DNA from: Lachnospiraceae bacterium
GTDB lineage: Bacteria > Bacillota > Clostridia > Lachnospirales > Lachnospiraceae
DNA length: 15,404 bases
Assembly (NCBI GenBank): GCA_009787745.1
Contig: WQST01000032.1
Location: 1-15,404, forward strand
Direction: 5' to 3'
Part shown: piece by piece, positions 14,771 through 15,404 of the stretch
Position numbering within the stretch: position 1 is the stretch's first letter
How the letters are laid out: each line of letters starts with the position of its first letter
Notes under the pieces: model-generated
What the model was told of the DNA's origin: nothing
The model's input: only the letters and a program-made list of their open reading frames with translations
The model's database searches: none
Program-made: the position numbers and the translations under genes

Positions 14771-15404
14771 ATGGCGCCATTAAAAAATATAAATTTTAAT
14801 AATCCCCCTGTGGGCAGAAATTCGATAGCTTATATTGGTAAAGTCGTCAAAAATCAGCATATAAGCGGCGACGGTGAATTTACCTTTTATTGTAATGAGT
14901 GGATCGAGTTATTGACGAAAACTAAAAAGTGTTTGCTGACGACATCATGTACACATGCTCTGGAAATGAGCGCTTTCCTTTGCGGAATAAAGGCGGGGGA
15001 TGAGGTGATTATGCCCTCTTATACTTTCGTTTCCACCGCCAATGCCTTTGCGCTTCGGGGAGCGGAAATCGTCTTTATCGACATACGCCCCGATACGATG
15101 AATATGGATGAAAATCTATTGGAAGCGGCCATCACCGAACGGACGAAGGCGATAATTCCTGTTCATTATGCGGGGGTTAGCTGTGAGATGAATAAAATCA
15201 TGGAAATCGCGAAGCGGCATGGAATTTTCGTGATTGAGGACGCCGCACAGGGGATAATGAGTACTTATTATGGGAACCCGCTTGGCGCATTAGGTGATTT
15301 CGGGTGTTTTAGTTTTCATGAGACGAAGAATTTCAGCATGGGTGAGGGGGGAGCGCTTTTGCTGAATGATGAGCGTTATATTGCGGAAGCGGAAATTATT
15401 CGGG
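14771..15404 (+). CDS. wecE: dTDP-4-amino-4,6-dideoxyhexose transaminase, WecE/RffA type (3' end outside window)
   Basis: The frame is open from ATG 14771 to the window end (211 codons), about 55% of the usual 375 residues. AGAGGG lies five bases before the start. It is a PLP-dependent DegT/DnrJ/EryC1 aminotransferase: PLP-contact segment TSCTHALEMSAF, VIEDAAQG with Asp157 for the pyridine nitrogen, and SFHETKN with Lys186 as the Schiff-base lysine. The HETKN form with GEGGALL after it is typical of WecE/RffA, which converts dTDP-4-keto-6-deoxyglucose to the 4-amino-4,6-dideoxygalactose form (Fuc4N). The gene follows the membrane protein by 12 bases in the same operon and would supply an amino sugar for the glycan. 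A close relative with another sugar specificity cannot be excluded. Confidence 0.85.
   Translation, partial: MAPLKNINFNNPPVGRNSIAYIGKVVKNQHISGDGEFTFYCNEWIELLTKTKKCLLTTSCTHALEMSAFLCGIKAGDEVIMPSYTFVSTANAFALRGAEIVFIDIRPDTMNMDENLLEAAITERTKAIIPVHYAGVSCEMNKIMEIAKRHGIFVIEDAAQGIMSTYYGNPLGALGDFGCFSFHETKNFSMGEGGALLLNDERYIAEAEIIR

Noticed and set aside
1..15404. CRISPR array, riboswitch, integrase or transposase genes
   Set aside because: No regularly spaced repeats, no recognisable aptamer in the leaders, and no recombinase motifs were found in any frame examined.

Overview
The window looks like an anaerobic member of the Bacillota, Clostridia or a close relative. The grounds are purine-rich Shine-Dalgarno sites (AGGAG, GGAGG), an oxygen-sensitive 2-hydroxyacyl-CoA dehydratase activase, a lipoprotein of a type common in gut Clostridia, and a tRNA-Cys 3' end with no encoded CCA. 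This is inference from sequence character and family knowledge; no species is identified.

Two kinds of DNA meet near position 5500. Positions 1 to about 5494 are AT-rich accessory DNA that I read as the right end of a genomic island integrated in a tRNA-Cys gene. From the left it holds two envelope genes on the minus strand (a membrane-anchored protein that runs off the window and a Cys-rich lipoprotein), a divergent small XRE-type regulator, a roughly 500-base stretch with a terminator, a promoter and very short ORFs, a J-domain protein of the type carried by mobile elements, and two tandem copies of a PIN-toxin/antitoxin operon.

Each toxin-antitoxin copy ends in the same sequence: the 3' part of a tRNA-Cys gene, from the anticodon loop to the discriminator base, inside a 58-base identical repeat. 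These are best read as attachment sites. The second toxin-antitoxin operon is therefore an approximately 979-base unit framed by attachment sites and carrying nothing else. The intact tRNA-Cys should lie to the left, outside the window. After the second site comes a strong hairpin terminator, probably the original terminator of the tRNA gene.

From 5547 to the end the sequence looks like chromosomal backbone, with visibly higher GC. First is a very long activase of the BadF/HgdC type (two ATPase domains plus two CoA-activase domains). After 120 bases with a REP-like repeat and a promoter comes a tight operon for a surface glycan: a PglK-like ABC flippase, an acyltransferase-3 membrane protein, a polytopic probable GT-C glycosyltransferase, and a WecE/RffA sugar aminotransferase cut by the window end. 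Their spacings are 10 to 12 bases, so they are probably co-transcribed to make, decorate and export a lipid-linked glycan with a 4-amino-6-deoxy sugar.
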